DNA of 12,195 nucleotides from Prevotellaceae bacterium (GTDB lineage Bacteria; Bacteroidota; Bacteroidia; Bacteroidales; Bacteroidaceae), in the NCBI GenBank assembly GCA_905371275.1, contig CAJPLH010000047.1, positions 1-12,195 on the forward strand, given 5' to 3'. Under the pieces are notes generated by a model that was not told where the DNA came from, did no database searches, and was given only the letters and a program-made list of their open reading frames with translations. This document shows positions 1 to 7,620 of this stretch, one piece after another (within the stretch, counting starts at the first letter, position 1; every line of letters begins with the position of its first letter). Position numbers and translations under genes: made by a program.

Positions 1-2087
1 GTCTTTTGGTCGATTTCGAGGAGCTTCACTTGGAGTTTGTCACCTTCCTTGATACCAGCTTCTTCTACGCTTTCAAGGCGATTCCAAGAGATTTCTGAGA
101 TGTGGAGCAAACCTTCCTTAGAGGGCATGAATTCTACGAAGCAACCATAAGGCATGATGCTGATAACTTTGGCATCGTACACTTCACCCACTTCGGGGAT
201 AGCAACGATAGCGCGGATCTTAGCTACTGCAGCGTCGATGCTGTCCTTGTTAGGAGCAGAAACTTGAATCTTACCTACGCCGTCTGCTTCTTCGATGGTG
301 ATGGTAGCACCAGTTTCTTCTTGCATACCTTGGATAATCTTACCACCAGGGCCAATGACAGCACCGATGAATTCCTTTGGAATGTTGAAGGCTTCGATAC
401 GAGGTACGTGAGGCTTGTAGTCTTCACGTGGGTGATCCATAGTCTTCATCATCTCACCGAGGATGTGTTCACGACCAGCCTTAGCTTGTGCGAGTGCTTT
501 TTCGAGGATTTCGTAAGAAAGTCCGTCGCACTTGATATCCATTTGCGTAGCGGTCAAACCTTTGAGCGTACCCGTGGTCTTGAAGTCCATATCACCGAGG
601 TGGTCTTCGTCACCGAGGATGTCGGAGAGTACAGCATATTTGTCTTCACCAGGATTCTTGATCAATCCCATTGCGATACCAGACACAGGAGCCTTCAAGG
701 GTACACCAGCATCCATGAGAGAGAGCGTACCAGCGCAAACGGTAGCCATAGAAGAAGAACCGTTAGACTCGAGGATGTCGCTCACTACACGTACAGTGTA
801 AGGGAAGTCGGCAGGGATTTGACCCTTCAAACCGCGCCATGCCAAGTGACCGTGACCGATTTCACGACGACCTACACCGCGTTGAGCGCGAGCTTCACCT
901 GTAGAGAAGGGAGGGAAGTTGTAGTGGAGGAGGAAGCGCATGTAGCTCTTGTCGAGCACATCGTCTACCATCTTTTCATCGAGCTTCGTACCGAGGGTAG
1001 TGGTAGAAAGACTTTGTGTTTCACCACGAGTGAAGATAGCGCTTCCGTGAGGACCGGGAAGAGGATTCACCTCGCACCAGATAGGACGGATGTCAGTAGT
1101 CTTACGACCATCGAGGCGCACACCTTCGTCGAGGATGCAACGACGCATTGCGTCTTTTTCTACATCGTGATAGTAGCGATCGATGAGTGCGTTCTTTTCA
1201 GCGAGTTCATCTTCGGTGAGCTCGGTGTGAGCCGCAGCGTAAGCCACCTTAAATTCTTCGCGAACAGCTTCGAAAGCATCGAAACGTTCGTGCTTTTCGA
1301 GTGCAGACTTCGTGATGTCGTAGCACTTTTGGTAGCAGTCGTTCTTCACTTGTGCGCGGAGGTCTTCATCGTTCACCTCGTGGCAGTATTCGCGCTTCAC
1401 GTCCTTACCCAATTCCTTAGAGAGTTCCTTTTGGATTTGGCACATAGGTTTGATAGCAGCGTGAGCCACTTTGAGAGCTTCGAGGAGAGCGCTTTCGGGC
1501 ACTTCGTCCATTTCACCTTCCACCATCATGATGTTCTCTTCGGTAGCAGCGACCATGAGGTCCATATCTGCGCCTTTGAGTTGTTCGAAAGTGGGGTTGA
1601 TGACAAATTCTCCGTTGATGCGAGCTACGCGAACTTCAGAGATGGGGCCGTCGAAGGGAATGTCTGTGCAAGCCAAAGCTGCAGAAGCAGCAAAACCAGC
1701 GAGAGCGTCGGGCATATCTACGCCATCAGCACTGAAGAGGGTGATGTTGACGAAAACTTCAGCGTGATAGTCAGAGGGGAAGAGAGGACGGAGGGCGCGG
1801 TCAACAAGACGAGAAGTGAGAATCTCGTAGTCGCCAGCACGACCTTCGCGTTTGGTGAATCCACCGGGGAATCGACCCACAGCGGAGTATTTTTCTTTAT
1901 AGTCACATTGGAGCGGCATGAAATCGGTGCCAGGGGCAGCGTCTTTGGCACCGCAAACGGTAGCGAGAAGCATGGTGTTGTTCATGCGCAGCATCACTGC
2001 GCCATCGGCCTGCTTCGCGAGCTTACCAGTCTCAATGCTGATGGTGCGTCCATCAGGCAGGGAGACAGTCTTTGTAATAACGTTCAT
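1..2087 (-). CDS. pnp: Polyribonucleotide nucleotidyltransferase (PNPase), 3'-truncated by window edge
   Basis: Phosphorolytic 3'-5' exoribonuclease of mRNA turnover, cytoplasmic and trimeric in known members. The minus strand translates without a stop from ATG 2087 to the window edge (695 codons visible), starting MNVITKTVSLPDGRTISIE. Order of parts: first RNase PH-like domain with GRFPGGFTKREGR near residues 70-85; alpha-helical linker; second RNase PH-like domain with DHLGDMDFK, whose D495, D501 and K503 align with the E. coli metal-site residues D486, D492 and K494; KH domain with GPGG at 579-582; S1 domain from about residue 630 (AKVISIMPYGCFVEF). The edge falls inside the end of S1, so some tens of residues at most are probably missing. 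No Shine-Dalgarno precedes the ATG; the leader is AT-rich. It is transcribed away from the lipoprotein gene at 2603. Identification is secure; regulation is not visible. Confidence 0.98.
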   Translation of the reverse strand, partial: MNVITKTVSLPDGRTISIETGKLAKQADGAVMLRMNNTMLLATVCGAKDAAPGTDFMPLQCDYKEKYSAVGRFPGGFTKREGRAGDYEILTSRLVDRALRPLFPSDYHAEVFVNITLFSADGVDMPDALAGFAASAALACTDIPFDGPISEVRVARINGEFVINPTFEQLKGADMDLMVAATEENIMMVEGEMDEVPESALLEALKVAHAAIKPMCQIQKELSKELGKDVKREYCHEVNDEDLRAQVKNDCYQKCYDITKSALEKHERFDAFEAVREEFKVAYAAAHTELTEDELAEKNALIDRYYHDVEKDAMRRCILDEGVRLDGRKTTDIRPIWCEVNPLPGPHGSAIFTRGETQSLSTTTLGTKLDEKMVDDVLDKSYMRFLLHYNFPPFSTGEARAQRGVGRREIGHGHLAWRGLKGQIPADFPYTVRVVSDILESNGSSSMATVCAGTLSLMDAGVPLKAPVSGIAMGLIKNPGEDKYAVLSDILGDEDHLGDMDFKTTGTLKGLTATQMDIKCDGLSYEILEKALAQAKAGREHILGEMMKTMDHPREDYKPHVPRIEAFNIPKEFIGAVIGPGGKIIQGMQEETGATITIEEADGVGKIQVSAPNKDSIDAAVAKIRAIVAIPEVGEVYDAKVISIMPYGCFVEFMPSKEGLLHISEISWNRLESVEEAGIKEGDKLQVKLLEIDQK

Positions 2088-2190
2088 CTTATACTTTTAT
2101 AATGGATTATTTCGTCGAAAATGTCCGCATATTTGCGTCCATAAGGTGTTGCATAATGAGGGATACCCAACCCTATTATACACTCTGTGG

Positions 2191-2198
2191 CAAATTTA
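2191..2198 (-). promoter_or_regulatory. Possible -7 element for pnp
   Basis: The minus strand reads TAAATTTG, matching the Bacteroidota -7 consensus TAnnTTTG. It would give a leader of roughly 95-100 nt before the pnp ATG. No TTTG or TTG stands at the expected 19-21 bp upstream, so only half of the promoter pattern is present. Weak call. Confidence 0.25.
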
Positions 2199-2301
2199 CA
2201 ACTTTAATTTGATTTTGAGGTACTTCCCTGCCTTGTTTTTCTAAGCCTGCTTAGCATTTTAGTGTATATAGAGGAGATTCTCAATGTTCTTTTGAAGTTT
2301 G

Positions 2302-2453
2302 CTTTCAAGATGGGAGTGCGTACTTTCAATTGTAGCTTCAAAATAAAAGTCTATTTCACCAACTTTCAAGCTGTGCACTTTCAAAATCGAAATGCAATAA
2401 AATTCTGTATTTGATTTGGTTATCTCGGTTGGGTTTATTACTTTTGCTTTCAA
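2302..2453. repeat. Cluster of five CTTTCAA heptamers
   Basis: CTTTCAA occurs on the plus strand at 2302, 2323, 2363, 2378 and 2447, the first four within 83 bp. Related sequences (CTTCAA near 2335; TTGAAG just before the first copy) lie among them. Spacing is irregular (21, 40, 15, 69 bp), so this is not a tandem array. It could be a set of operator half-sites between the two divergent genes, or chance in AT-rich DNA. Confidence 0.45.
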
Positions 2454-2602
2454 ACAAGACTTCTCACTAGTACTAGATAAAGACTGATGGTGTTTCTCTC
2501 TCAGATGCACATATGTTTCTCGTTGGTGAAACCTGTAATTCTGCAGCGAAGATGCTATTGCTCTTTACCGAAATCTAATTTCTAACCACCGTAAACCTTT
2601 CT

Positions 2603-4120
2603 ATGGCTATGGCACACTTCCATTTTCCTTTTTTGATGTTGCGCAAAGTCCGTTTTTGTGGACTGCTGCTTTTCTTTTGCTTTTTGATGGCTGGTTGCGG
2701 CACCATCGAACTCCCGGATGAACCTCAACAACAGACAAAACCCCACAAAGTAACGATTTATACGCGTTCTAGTTCGAAAGAAGCAGTAGTGCTTCCCATA
2801 GATGTTGTTGCTTTCTCTGAGAATGGCAGTTATGTGACGCACCAACGTCTTACAAAATCAGAAGATAAACTGATGTTATCGCTCAGCGAAGGTAAATATC
2901 GATTAGTGGCATTTTCAGGAGTTGGCAACTACATTTTCCCCAACGGAGGTGTCACGCTGAAAAGTACAATTAGTCATAGCGTTCTAGATGCTAATGTCGT
3001 CTCCACCGCGTCATCCGCTGGTGCACAGTTACCCACTGGAATTGCATTGATGCGCGGAGAAGCAGAAGTGGAAGTGGGGAAGAAACGCAACGCTGTAGAC
3101 ATCATCTTAGGACACACGATGAGTGCGGTGGAATTTCGTCTTTCGCAGATTCCTCAAGAAGTAGAACAGGTGCGTGTGCGTCTTTCTTCACTTTATGGTG
3201 CCATCAATTGGGAAGGACGTTATGAGCAACCCAATGCAGTGACTTTGACTGCGCAACGTGCTGAAAATGGCGATTGGGTTGTTCCACAAAGCTATGTTTT
3301 TCCCACGACGAGTGAACGCACCGTGGCCACGATTGCACTCATCACTCACGATGAAGAACAAAACTATGCTTACACGCTTGAACAACCGCTCACGGCTGGC
3401 ACGCCTTATCGCTTTTTGGGGGCATTTCAAGCCGAAGCCAAGCATTTGACTTTGGCGGGAAATCTCACAGCCGCAGAATGGCGTCCCATTGTGGAGCAAC
3501 ACTTCTCCTTTGGTAGCAATTCATCGGTTGTTGGTGGCGGCGAGTCCAATGAATTGCAACCGAATGTGCCCGTTCCACCCAACGTTCCCTCTCCTGTTGA
3601 GCCTAAACCGCATCCCAATCCTTCTCATCCTAAACTCCCTAGTGAGGAAAATTTGGTAGGTTTTCCACAAGTGGGCACACTTTGGAAAGGAAAGTTCTTG
3701 GTGGCTTCGGTGCATCGCATCACAGACACAGAAGCAGATGTGATGTTGTTGGCAAAAGAGCAACAAGAAGATTCGGAATCAGCCAATTCCACTGAGGGAG
3801 GAGCAAATGATGCAGTGAATTATGCCGCGGAATACAAGGAAGATGGTGAATCGAATTGGAGTATTCCTACGAAAGAAGAAGCAGCCATCCTCGCGAGAAA
3901 TTTCAACGGCGAGGCATTAGAAACTGTAAATAGATTGCTAGAAAGCATCCGTGCCACCCCAATTTATGTTGAGGTGCAAGGGAAAAAAATACGCTATCTG
4001 TGCGATGAAGGACGATATAGTTTTGTGTTTGCCGAAAAACCTGAAATTCGTAAGGGAACAACTAAAGGTCGCAACTTCGTGATACGTTTGGTTAAACACG
4101 TTCGTGTGCAAAAACAATAG
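2603..4120 (+). CDS. FimB/Mfa2-like fimbrial lipoprotein with extra C-terminal domain
   Basis: Predicted exported lipoprotein of 505 aa. A signal peptide ends in FLMAGC, placing the lipidated cysteine at residue 32. Residues about 45-310 resemble the FimB/Mfa2 fimbrial anchor family: a SEGKYRLVAFSGVGNY strand, then HTMSAVEFRLSQIPQEVEQV and an INWEGRY segment, the usual two-sandwich pattern in which fimbrillin-type proteins anchor or cap surface fibres. A proline-rich linker (320-347) follows. Residues about 350-505 form a second domain with WSIPTKEEAAIL, RYLCDEGRYSFVF and NFVIRLVKHV, similar in style to C-terminal domains of Bacteroidota surface proteins (DUF1566-like, inferred). Mfa2-type anchors are usually about 300 aa, so this one is long. 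ATG 2603 was kept for its A-containing leader; ATG 2636 gives a more standard signal peptide (MLRKVRFCGLLLFF). No fimbrillin gene lies beside it. Family placement is from motif memory, not a search. Confidence 0.7.
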   Translation: MAMAHFHFPFLMLRKVRFCGLLLFFCFLMAGCGTIELPDEPQQQTKPHKVTIYTRSSSKEAVVLPIDVVAFSENGSYVTHQRLTKSEDKLMLSLSEGKYRLVAFSGVGNYIFPNGGVTLKSTISHSVLDANVVSTASSAGAQLPTGIALMRGEAEVEVGKKRNAVDIILGHTMSAVEFRLSQIPQEVEQVRVRLSSLYGAINWEGRYEQPNAVTLTAQRAENGDWVVPQSYVFPTTSERTVATIALITHDEEQNYAYTLEQPLTAGTPYRFLGAFQAEAKHLTLAGNLTAAEWRPIVEQHFSFGSNSSVVGGGESNELQPNVPVPPNVPSPVEPKPHPNPSHPKLPSEENLVGFPQVGTLWKGKFLVASVHRITDTEADVMLLAKEQQEDSESANSTEGGANDAVNYAAEYKEDGESNWSIPTKEEAAILARNFNGEALETVNRLLESIRATPIYVEVQGKKIRYLCDEGRYSFVFAEKPEIRKGTTKGRNFVIRLVKHVRVQKQ

Positions 4121-4121
4121 T

Positions 4122-4155
4122 GCGCTAATCTTAGTTCATACAACTAATAATGCGC
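4122..4155. terminator. Possible bidirectional hairpin between convergent genes
   Basis: The 42-bp gap between the two convergent stop codons contains an imperfect inverted repeat: GCGC at both ends (4122-4125 and 4152-4155) and TTAGT/ACTAA around a 7-base loop, with two mismatches and one bulge between. Its position suits a shared terminator. No clear T-run follows on either strand, which lowers confidence. Confidence 0.35.
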
Positions 4156-4162
4156 GTTCCGT

Positions 4163-5212
4163 TCATTGCTTTTGCTTTTTCAAAAAAGCCTTTGCTCTTT
4201 CCAGCATCGTGTCTACACCCTGTTGATAATCTTTGCGAGTAATCCCCACAGCAATGTCGGGTTTGATGCCAAACTCCGTGTGTTGCATTTTCGCATTATA
4301 AATAGGACTTGCAGAAAAGCGGATGCTCCATCCTCCAGGAAGTTCTGAAGAAAAAGGTAACCCCGAGCCACCTCCTGTTTGGTCGCCCATGAAAGTCACA
4401 TTCGGCAAAGCCTTCATATACATCACAAACGCGTTCGCAGCACTGTAGGTGCGACGATTTGCCAACACCACAACTGGTTTCTGCCAACGGAGTCCCTTCC
4501 CTGGCTGCAGCACAATGGGTTTAGGAGTAGAAAAATCCGAGTGACCAGGACCTGTTTTGTGAGAAATATACCCTACAACTTTCTCTTCGTTGGTGAACAC
4601 AGCCGCGAGCGTTTCAGCTGAGGTGAGATAACCTCCGCCATTGTTGCGCACATCCACAATCAGTCCATCACAAGTGGAGAGATAACGCATAATTTCATGG
4701 AGATTTCCCGCACCGAGTGCCATATCAAATGAAGCGCAACGAAGATAGCCCACATTATCATCAAAGATTTTATATTGCATCCCCGAAGCCAAACGATACT
4801 CATCGGAAGAACCCAGAGCGCGTCGCAGCAAACTGTCGCTAAAATTCACAGGATAAGCCTCATACCAGCGCGTATAGCGAGCTGTGTTTTGAGGTGACCA
4901 CAGATTGACGTGTCCATCGCGGAGCTCGCTGCACATTTTCCCCAACACCTGAAAGAGCGCTTGCGGCGACATCGAGTCCGAAATCTGTTTGCGGTAGCGT
5001 TCGTGCACCTCGTTCCAGTCCAAACCATATTCTTTGTGTTTGAAATCAAAGAAACAATAGTGGCGATCGATAGTGCGCCAGAGCGATTCAAAGTCATCTC
5101 TCGGACGAGTACCAAATCCTTCAGAAGAAATGCAGGAATTTGCAAGAAAAATCGAAAGAAAACAACAGAGTGCAGTGAGCTGTCGTTGCGTAGAAAACCA
5201 GAAACGCATCAT
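4163..5212 (-). CDS. S41-family serine peptidase lipoprotein, tricorn/IRBP-like, no PDZ
   Basis: Predicted envelope protease of 349 aa. A signal peptide ends LANSC (C27), a slightly non-standard lipobox, followed by serines and an acidic residue, so surface or periplasmic lipoprotein. An N-terminal helical domain has FESLWRTIDRHYCFFDFKHKEYGLDW. DGH with H101 and a serine in TYSAANAF (S257) fit the S41 nucleophile region; E313 before FGIKPDI matches the position of the catalytic glutamate in tricorn-type members. No lysine lies 25 residues after the serine, as it does in CtpA/Prc, so I place it with the tricorn/IRBP-like branch. VDVRNNGGG and TGGGSG support the S41 fold. There is no room for a PDZ domain between the N-terminal part and the core. 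The start overlaps the upstream stop as TAATG, which sets the start and suggests translational coupling to the DUF3316 gene. Substrate unknown. Confidence 0.88.
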   Translation of the reverse strand: MMRFWFSTQRQLTALCCFLSIFLANSCISSEGFGTRPRDDFESLWRTIDRHYCFFDFKHKEYGLDWNEVHERYRKQISDSMSPQALFQVLGKMCSELRDGHVNLWSPQNTARYTRWYEAYPVNFSDSLLRRALGSSDEYRLASGMQYKIFDDNVGYLRCASFDMALGAGNLHEIMRYLSTCDGLIVDVRNNGGGYLTSAETLAAVFTNEEKVVGYISHKTGPGHSDFSTPKPIVLQPGKGLRWQKPVVVLANRRTYSAANAFVMYMKALPNVTFMGDQTGGGSGLPFSSELPGGWSIRFSASPIYNAKMQHTEFGIKPDIAVGITRKDYQQGVDTMLERAKAFLKKQKQ

Positions 5213-6120
5213 TATTTCGGAATTTGCAATGTTGTGGTAAAACCTATGAGGAGAGAGTGTTGCCAAGCGTGACGATCCAGATGGTGCGCAGTACTTTGTC
5301 GAATATCAGCCTTGTAGCCGAAGGTCAAACTGTTGCGACCGAAAGGAATAGACAAAGTAGTCATTAACCGCAGTGAGGGAGCATTGAAGGGATGCGACAG
5401 CAACACATTGTCGTCCGTATGTCCCAGCGTGAAAATCTCATAATACGACTGACCATAATGGGGAGAAAAGAAAACTCCCATCAGAGGAATGTCGCATTGT
5501 GTGCGCCACGTCCAGCGTTTTTTCCACAGCGAAAACTGACGCGTAGCCACCGCTGAAGCCGACAAATCGATAGCAGCGCGCATTTGTGCTGGATTGTTAC
5601 CATTGCGCGTGTTGTAAGTTCCCCCCACGTGCGCCCCAAGCAAACCACCCACCGCAAGATTCCACGTGGGGAGCGCAACACAATGATAATGTTGTCCATA
5701 GTTGAGTTGCAATTCACCATCCCACGTTGTCGCAGTTTGAGAAGAATTGGTGAGATGCGATGCGTAGAAATCGAAAAAAGTCATCTGACTCCATCGTCCC
5801 TGCCCACGTTCCAGCGTTCGTTCGCCGATGCGAGTGAAGCTAAACGCACTCCCCTTGTAGTCGAGTGGAGACAAATAACTGTCATAGACGTGATTAAGTC
5901 CAGCACCCAGAAGATACGTTTGTTTCAAATCGCCCGAAACCACAGACTGTGCCATTGAGGTCTTACCCTCAGGAACAGCAATGGTGGAAGCCTCAGTCGT
6001 AGTTTCCGCTTTGTGCTCGACGAAACCCCTATTTGTTTTTTTGTGGAAGGAAAAATCCTTATTTTCTGCTGCGAGCGACAGCGGAAGGCAAGCCCACAAT
6101 ACGAGGAGAAGAAGGCGCAT
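5212..6120 (-). CDS. DUF3316-like outer-membrane-type protein
   Basis: 302 aa from ATG 6120, which gives an excellent signal peptide (MRLLLLVLWACLPLSLAA, then ENKDFS); longer in-frame starts would place it internally. The mature protein is rich in alternating aromatic/polar beta-strand segments: GAGLNHVYDSYLSPLDYKG near the N-terminus, repeated strands with W/Y/F, SPHYGQSYYEIFTLG near residues 219-233, and a C-terminal strand ending in LLIGFTTTLQIPK. The YLSPL and SPHYGQSYYEIF features match my memory of Bacteroidota DUF3316 proteins, a family of unknown function. The pattern suggests a beta-barrel or outer-membrane-associated protein, which is inference. It overlaps the end of the glycosidase-like gene by 62 bp in another frame and is followed directly by the S41 lipoprotein through TAATG. 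Confidence 0.78.
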   Translation of the reverse strand: MRLLLLVLWACLPLSLAAENKDFSFHKKTNRGFVEHKAETTTEASTIAVPEGKTSMAQSVVSGDLKQTYLLGAGLNHVYDSYLSPLDYKGSAFSFTRIGERTLERGQGRWSQMTFFDFYASHLTNSSQTATTWDGELQLNYGQHYHCVALPTWNLAVGGLLGAHVGGTYNTRNGNNPAQMRAAIDLSASAVATRQFSLWKKRWTWRTQCDIPLMGVFFSPHYGQSYYEIFTLGHTDDNVLLSHPFNAPSLRLMTTLSIPFGRNSLTFGYKADIRQSTAHHLDRHAWQHSLLIGFTTTLQIPK

Positions 6121-7597
6121 AAGGTTGATATTTAGGAAGAGAAGATTCGTTGCCGTAAGCATCCATTGCCACAACGGCATAAACATCGTGTAGCCGTGTT
6201 GGAAGCGCAGGAGTATAGTCAAAAGAAGTGTTGCGCAAATGATGAGCCACCAACTGCGCACCACGAGGAGAAAGACGATAAATGTTGTACACCACCGGAG
6301 TGTTGTCCGCAACAGGTTGCCAAGAGAAGCGCAAAGACTGTCCCACAATTTCAGACTTCCATTTCGGACTCGCAGGAGCTATGCTGTCTAGCCACGTCAT
6401 TGCAGGAGACAAAGCCGGTTGTTGATAAGCATCCGTCACAAAATCGAGCAGCCCCTTCACGTTGTTGAGCAAGAAACGACTGCGAAAATACGCTTGTCCA
6501 CCCATCCCCATTTGTCGCGTGAAATTGATTTGTCGCACCACGCGTTGCACCTCCCAGTCTTTCTCTCGCGCATCGAGAAAATAGATGCCCAATCCCGGCA
6601 CAACCGGTCGACCATTACAATGTTCTTGCCAATTCACGGCAAAAGGATAGAAATGTTTTCCATCAAAATACATCATCGGGAAGAGCATATCCATCCATCC
6701 CTCGCGCAACCACCCCTGCGCGTCTTGGTTCACCGCATCGCGCGCATTCCAACCAAAAGATTGATAAAGCGGAAGATCAGCATATTTCCCAATCGGAGAG
6801 CACGACATCTTCACCCACGGGCGCACACTTCGCACCGCTTCAGCCACTTTCTGCACCGTTCGCGTCACGTTCTCGCGACGCCATTGTGCTTTCGGTTGTC
6901 CGTGTCCATAGAGCGCATATGTTTTGCTGTCGTTAAAAGGAATCTCCTTTTCGGGATAGCGAATATAATCCAGGTGAATACCATCCACCTCATAGTTTTC
7001 CACAATCTCCTTCGCCATCGCAGCAATGTGTTCAGCCGTACCAGGCCTGCCCGGATCCATCATCCACTTGTCACCGGCGCGCACGCACAAGTCGGGACGG
7101 CGCGCAGGAAGCGACTTCTTACCCAATTGTTTTGCCAAAGCCACCGAACAGATGGGATAAGCCACCAAGTAAGCGTGCAACTCCATGCCGCGACGATGCG
7201 CTTCTTCTACCGCAAAAGCCAGCACATCATAAGGCGGTGCCACTCCTGGAGTGCCAGAGAAAGCACCATCCCATGGTTCATAGCGCGAAGCATAAGCCGT
7301 TGTGGAGCGCAGACGCGTTTGGAAGAGAATCGTGTTGATGCCTGCCCGTTGCAAATCATCAAACGTCTTGCACAATAGTTGTTTCTGCAGTTCTGCCTTA
7401 TAAGCCGTTTGCGCATATTGATGCCCCGGCCAGTCCATTCCCCCCAGCGTGCAAAACCACACCGCGCGCACTTCGCGCTGAGGTGAAGGAACAAGGTAAG
7501 ACTGCGCCGCCATCGGGAGAAGACAGTTCAACCCCACCAGCATCGAGAGGAAGTATTTTGGAAAAAAATGAGAGAAAATTCGAGAGATAACTCGCAT
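6059..7597 (-). CDS. Secreted GHL10 (DUF187) glycoside-hydrolase-like protein with C-terminal Fn3-like domain
   Basis: 512 aa. A signal peptide ends near residue 31 (LLPMAAQ). The GHL10/DUF187 TIM-barrel-type domain spans about 35-360: REVRAVWFCTLGGMDWPG, then INTILFQTRLRSTTAYAS, then GMELHAYLVAYPI, then VDGIHLDYIRYP with D210, and MSCSPIGKYADLP. Residues about 405-495 look like a fibronectin type III domain (LRFSWQPVADNTPVVYNIYR; YAVVAMDAYGNES). The E. coli member DigH cleaves denuded peptidoglycan glycan strands in the periplasm; whether this protein does the same is inference. The gene starts 23 bp after the TPR gene, and its last 62 bp encode the start of the next gene in another frame. 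No Shine-Dalgarno; the leader is AT-rich. Confidence 0.9.
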   Translation of the reverse strand: MRVISRIFSHFFPKYFLSMLVGLNCLLPMAAQSYLVPSPQREVRAVWFCTLGGMDWPGHQYAQTAYKAELQKQLLCKTFDDLQRAGINTILFQTRLRSTTAYASRYEPWDGAFSGTPGVAPPYDVLAFAVEEAHRRGMELHAYLVAYPICSVALAKQLGKKSLPARRPDLCVRAGDKWMMDPGRPGTAEHIAAMAKEIVENYEVDGIHLDYIRYPEKEIPFNDSKTYALYGHGQPKAQWRRENVTRTVQKVAEAVRSVRPWVKMSCSPIGKYADLPLYQSFGWNARDAVNQDAQGWLREGWMDMLFPMMYFDGKHFYPFAVNWQEHCNGRPVVPGLGIYFLDAREKDWEVQRVVRQINFTRQMGMGGQAYFRSRFLLNNVKGLLDFVTDAYQQPALSPAMTWLDSIAPASPKWKSEIVGQSLRFSWQPVADNTPVVYNIYRLSPRGAQLVAHHLRNTSFDYTPALPTRLHDVYAVVAMDAYGNESSLPKYQPYAPSSPRIVGLPSAVARSRK

Positions 7598-7620
7598 ATA
7601 AATAGATAAAACTAGTCGTA

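Larger units (their letters stand above)
2088..2602. other. Divergent intergenic region, 515 bp
   Basis: Lies between the divergent starts of pnp and the fimbrial-type lipoprotein. It is AT-rich and I see no convincing gene; short open frames here have no recognisable motifs. It contains a possible pnp -7 element, a small CTAAG/CTTAG hairpin around 2241-2254 with a 4-base loop and a short T-run on the plus side, and a cluster of CTTTCAA heptamers (2302-2453). I could not find a full -33/-7 promoter for the plus-strand gene. A near-match TAATTCTG at 2536-2543 has no good -33 partner. Confidence 0.6.

Noticed and set aside
102..2102. 666-codon open frame on the plus strand opposite pnp
   Set aside because: It is antisense to an unmistakable PNPase; its translation is histidine-, serine- and phenylalanine-rich with no domain signal. 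The opposite frame stays open because of the codon bias of pnp.
2259..2510. 83-codon minus-strand frame in the divergent intergenic region
   Set aside because: It uses a GTG start, overlaps the heptamer cluster and has no signal or domain. Too weak to call.
6419..7378. 319-codon plus-strand open frame opposite the GHL10 gene
   Set aside because: Composition is rich in H, R and I, with no recognisable motif, and it is wholly antisense to a gene with clear family motifs.
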